A stretch of 64,000 bases of DNA, taken from the NCBI RefSeq assembly GCF_020497125.1, contig NC_059076.1:12949951-13013950 (forward strand), written 5' to 3'. Shown in pieces: positions 60,285-64,000 of the stretch. Within the stretch, counting starts at the first letter, position 1, and every line of letters starts with the position of its first letter. The translations under genes and the position numbers were made by a program. The stretch comes from Mauremys mutica (Eukaryota > Chordata > Testudines > Geoemydidae). A model generated the notes under the pieces. The model made no database searches and was not told the origin of the DNA. It worked only from the letters and a program-made list of their open reading frames with translations.

Positions 60285-61117
60285 TGCAGTCTCACTGTCA
60301 TCTTATCCTTGTGAAAGATTGTATATGGCAGATCCACCGTAAGAGCTCCCAGTTACCCATCCTTCTAGCTGAGGTGATGGCTACTGCGATGAGGTGCCCC
60401 CCCATGCAACCCCGGAGCACAAGAATGTGGGCCAGAAGGGGCCAATTAACTTTATATGCTGCCCCTAGGGGGAGCCAGGGATTGATAAGCACTAACTGAG
60501 AGGAGTGGATGTCCATATGAAAGTCGGCATTCTTCACATCGATAGCTATGAACCAGTCCTCTGTGTTCAGTTGTAGAATAACTGGTACCAGTGTGACCAG
60601 TCTGAACCTCAATTTGCAGATAAAGACACTGAGTTGCCTGAGCTCTAAGATGGGTCTCCATCCCACTTTCTTCTTTCCTCTCCACTATTGAAGAGGTACT
60701 GGTTCCATAGTTCCCTGAAGCAGGAGGAAGTTCATCTCTTGAATGAGCATCCCCTCGTGAGAGTGGTTCCTGCAGAGAGACAGGGAAGCAGATTTCAGGG
60801 TCAATGGGGATAGGAATTATATAGTACTATTGAGATTGCACTATATTGAGAACCCATCTGTCTGTTATTGCCTGCCAGGCATAGGCAAAGTGTGCTACTC
60901 AGCTGCCAAATTTAGTCTGTAGGCACATGGTGGATGGATGTGGCATCTGAGGTGGTTCACAGCTCTTGTGCATCCTGTAAAAAATACTTCTTTGTGGGAG
61001 GCTGAGGTTACAAGGAAGAAGAGGAGGGATCATTCTGTTTGCTCCTCTGCAGCTTCTGCCTTTTCTGTGCTGGTTCGTAAGCCCTTTGGTGGCAGAAGTG
61101 CCAAGGCAGTGGATGAT

Positions 61118-61760
61118 AAGAACATAAGAACGACCATACTGGGTCAGACCAAAGGCCCATCTAGCCCAGTATCCTGTCTACCGACAGTGGCCAATGCCAG
61201 GTGCTTCAGAGGGAATGAACAGAACAGGTAATCATCAAGTGATCCACTCTCTGTCGTTCATTCCCAGCTTCTGGCAAACAGACGCTAGGGACACCATCCC
61301 TGCCCATCCTGGCTAATAGCCATTGATGGACCTAGTCTCTAGGAACTTATCTAGTTCTTTTTTGATCCCTGTTATAGTCTTGGGCTTCACAACATCCTCT
61401 GGCAAAGAGTTCCACGGGTTGACTGTGTGTTGTGTGAAGAAATACTTCCTTTTGTTTGTTTTAAACCTGCTGCCTATTAATTTCATTTGGTGACCCCTAG
61501 TTCCTATGTTATGTGAAGGAGTAAATAGCACTTCCATATTTACTTTCTCTACACCAGTCATGATTTTATAGACCTCTACCATATCCCCTCTTAGTTGTCT
61601 CTTTTCCAAGCTGAAAAGTCCCAGTCTTATTAATCTATCCTTATACAGAAGCTGTTCTATACCACTAATCATTTTTGTTGTCCTTTTCTGAACCCTTTCC
61701 AATTCCAATATATCTTTTTTGAGAAGGGGTGACCACATCTGCACGCAGCATTCATGATGT
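61118..61760 (-). mobile_element. CR1 LINE 3' fragment inserted in DIRS copy 4
   Basis: 'aagaacataagaacgaccatactgggtcagacc' to 'accacatctgcacgcagcattcatgatg' is the reversed CR1 ORF2 tail. The minus frame from about 61750 to 61313 keeps [14 protein letters not shown] and [11 protein letters not shown] blocks. Confidence 0.9.
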
Positions 61761-63931
61761 TTGTACGGCTGAGGCCTACAGTTCTTCACTCCTTGAGGAC
61801 CTACACTCCAGCTCCGAGGAGGAAGTGTTGCTCTTAAATCCTTCAGTGAGTGCAAAGTTTTATTGGTTCTATATCTAAATAGGTTGTTTCCTTCAAAGGG
61901 CTAGTCCTCCACTGTGGATTGTACTTCCCTGGGGAATCCGGAGGAATAAAGTCACAATGCTCTGTGCACAACAATGGCCATTGAACATGCGGCTGAGTCA
62001 AATGCATCAACTGATTCCTGAAGGGAAGATCTAGTGATTAATCTACCCTCCTCGATTATCGCCTGGAACTGCAATCTGTGCTCCTGCAGGAGTTTGTCGA
62101 TAAATTCTATCAATTTAGAGAAATTGATCAAATCATATTTTGAGAGCAATACCTGACAGCTGACTATATGAATTTCCAGGCTAGCTGAGGTAATAACTTT
62201 CCTGCCCAGCAGGTCTAGTCATTTAGTGGCCTCATCTGACATGGCGGACTTCGTCTGATGATGTCTACTTCTTTCAGTAGTGGCTTGAACTAAAGAGTTT
62301 AGGGCAGGGTGCGTAAATAAAAATTACACTCCCTTAGCCAGCATATAGTATTTATTTTGGAAGTGGCAGCACATGTGCCTGGCATATGTCAGATGACCTC
62401 CATGATGGCCTCATTCTTGGTGAGTGCTACCCTGCTCAGCCATCTACTCTACAAAATGTCGAGGAATTTGTGAGGAGCCTCATATACCTCCTCCAGTGGG
62501 ATCTGGTGGCGAGTCTCAGCCATTCTCCTCAACAGGTCTTGAAACTATCTGTAATTATGGGGAGGAGATGAGGCTGGTGGCACTGAGAATGAAGTTGCTG
62601 TCAAAGGTAGCAGTACCAACAGATACTGTTCCTCTTCATCCATCTTCATCAGTACTTGAGGATGCTCTGGCTCATCCCAAGGAAGGGAGTGTATCTTCAT
62701 GATGCAAGCATACCAGCTCGGGGCATCATGCATATATGTTCCACATCCTAGTAAAGCCAGTGAGATGGGCTGGACATTGGTTGGGGAAGTCCCTATGGCA
62801 TGGGGTACCATCAGTCGCAAGGTGGATATGCAGTTTTAGGTGGCCTTGAGGGAGCCCAAAAAGTCCCAGATGCTCTGTTGGGGCTGTCATTTGACTGAGG
62901 GGGTGATGGTCCTTCACCAACATCAGAGTCCTCCTCTGAGGAGAATGTAGGTTCCACTTATAGTGGTGGTGCCATCAGAGCTGTGGTTGACGACATCCCA
63001 TGGTTGGTGGGAGGGACAGGAGAGCAGCTTCTTCTCTCACCATCCCAGTGCTGACTGAGTCAGGATCTCTCTACTGAGGACTGAATCCAAAACCATGATG
63101 AAGACCTCTGCACTTGTATGTCTGTCCATGCTGGTGGAAGGGCAAGGACTCTTCTCTCTATGTACTGTTTAAGCCAGTACTGGTAATGTCTTCAACACGG
63201 AAGCCCTTTTACTGGGGTGAAACAGTGCTGTTGGTACAGCTCTGCTTTAGCTGGTACTGATGGTTGACCGTTTTGAAGTCTTGATGTTTCAGCTTTGTCC
63301 ATACTGGTAGTAGTCCCATCTCTGATGCTATCGGGGCACCTTTTCTTTTTGGAGCTTGTGAATCAGCAACAAGATCCTTATGAGCTCTTGAGCCTCCATG
63401 ACCAGAACAAGATGTCTCCTCTGCCTTTGAATGTGCTGGGGAAGAAGCTCTCCTCTTAGAGGTGGATTTAGAGGGTGATCTCTCTAAGTATTTTGAAGTG
63501 TTTCGTGCCCTCAATAAGTGCCTGAGAAGTGGAGTCCTTGGTTCCGCTCCTGTGTCTGATGTTGCAGAGCTAAGAGGCTTGCTCCTGAGTGCTTTGGGCC
63601 ACTGCCCAGGGGGGTCTACCTGGCCTGGGTCACACTGCAGCCTCATTGCACACTGCATAAAATGTTTTCTGAGTCTGTCTTCTCATGCCTGGTGGATCTG
63701 GTTGGGAAAGGCATGGCGAATATTGCACTTGGAAGCTACATGAGCCTCTCCAAGGCAACAGAAGCACTTTTGGTGGTCGTCACTGACTGAGAAGATCTGG
63801 GAGTAGGAGATGCAGGTCTTAAAGCCCAGAAGCTTTGGCATAATTGTCACTCTGTACAGGAGGTGTAGGGTAAACCCAAATCTAACTCACTAACTGAATA
63901 CCAAGTTAAACACTATCACAATCTACTAATA

Positions 63932-64000
63932 CAGTTGAACCCTGTTATGTCGCCGGCCTAGGGGTTTGCCAAAAAGCGTCGAGATAACCGATGATCGAGA
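63932..64000 (+). mobile_element. Start of a pogo/Tigger-like element, cut by the window edge
   Basis: After TA, CAGTTGAACCCTGTTATGTCG resembles the 5' terminal repeat of TA-targeting pogo elements. Only 69 bp are visible. Confidence 0.5.

Larger units (their letters stand above)
58634..63900 (-). mobile_element. DIRS-type retrotransposon, copy 4, decayed, with nested insertions
   Basis: The left terminal region (58634-58990) has paired arms ('gttctctgagatgtgtgg' and 'ccacacacctcaaataac'-like). Then come a recombinase relic (59153-59500), an RT relic with LRFRLVTL and FIAIDVKNADFH (60298-60690), and Gag-like sequence up to the Cys/His cluster region near 63840. It is interrupted by a 780-bp insertion (59505-60284) and a CR1 (61118-61760). 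The right terminal repeat is not seen before the window ends. Confidence 0.78.

Overview
The window is vertebrate nuclear DNA, most likely from a turtle (probably Cryptodira). It has a split, highly conserved metazoan gene, many CR1 LINE fragments, a tRNA-derived SINE of the turtle 'Cry' type, many hAT-type MITEs and several DIRS retrotransposons. The species call is inferred from repeat content recognised from memory; no search was run.

There is one clear host gene: PPP2CA, the catalytic subunit (alpha) of protein phosphatase 2A, on the minus strand. Seven coding exons run from 39364 (ATG) down to 12350 (stop). All junctions are GT-AG, and the exon lengths 102+210+174+90+162+119+73 sum to 930 nt, exactly 309 codons plus stop. 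Exon 1 lies in a CpG island at about 38880-39740. A probable polyA signal lies near 11760. No other host gene could be proven.

Layout. 1-11740: intergenic, downstream of PPP2CA, with LTR- and hAT-type elements and an old DIRS copy. 11740-39500: PPP2CA; its introns hold a DIRS copy, a solo LTR, CR1 (one CR1 inside another in opposite orientation), Tigger/mariner-like and hAT elements, an R2-like non-LTR fragment and a SINE. 39735-41190: minisatellites just upstream of the promoter. 41190-44231: LTR-like material and a Tigger copy. 44280-53990: a multi-level nest in which CR1 sequence is split by a mariner-like element and by a nearly complete DIRS element, which is itself split by a 1.5-kb hAT-like element carrying a 70-bp hairpin minisatellite. 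53990-57430: mostly unique AT-rich DNA with a MIR remnant. 57438-64000: a hAT element, a third large DIRS copy with insertions, and the start of a pogo-like element at the right edge.

The most notable object is the DIRS element at 45754-53378. It has inverted terminal repeats, an internal complementary region that reproduces the circle junction, and Gag-like, RT/RNase H and tyrosine recombinase frames. The visible lesions are one in-frame stop in each of the first two frames and one precise transposon insertion in the third.
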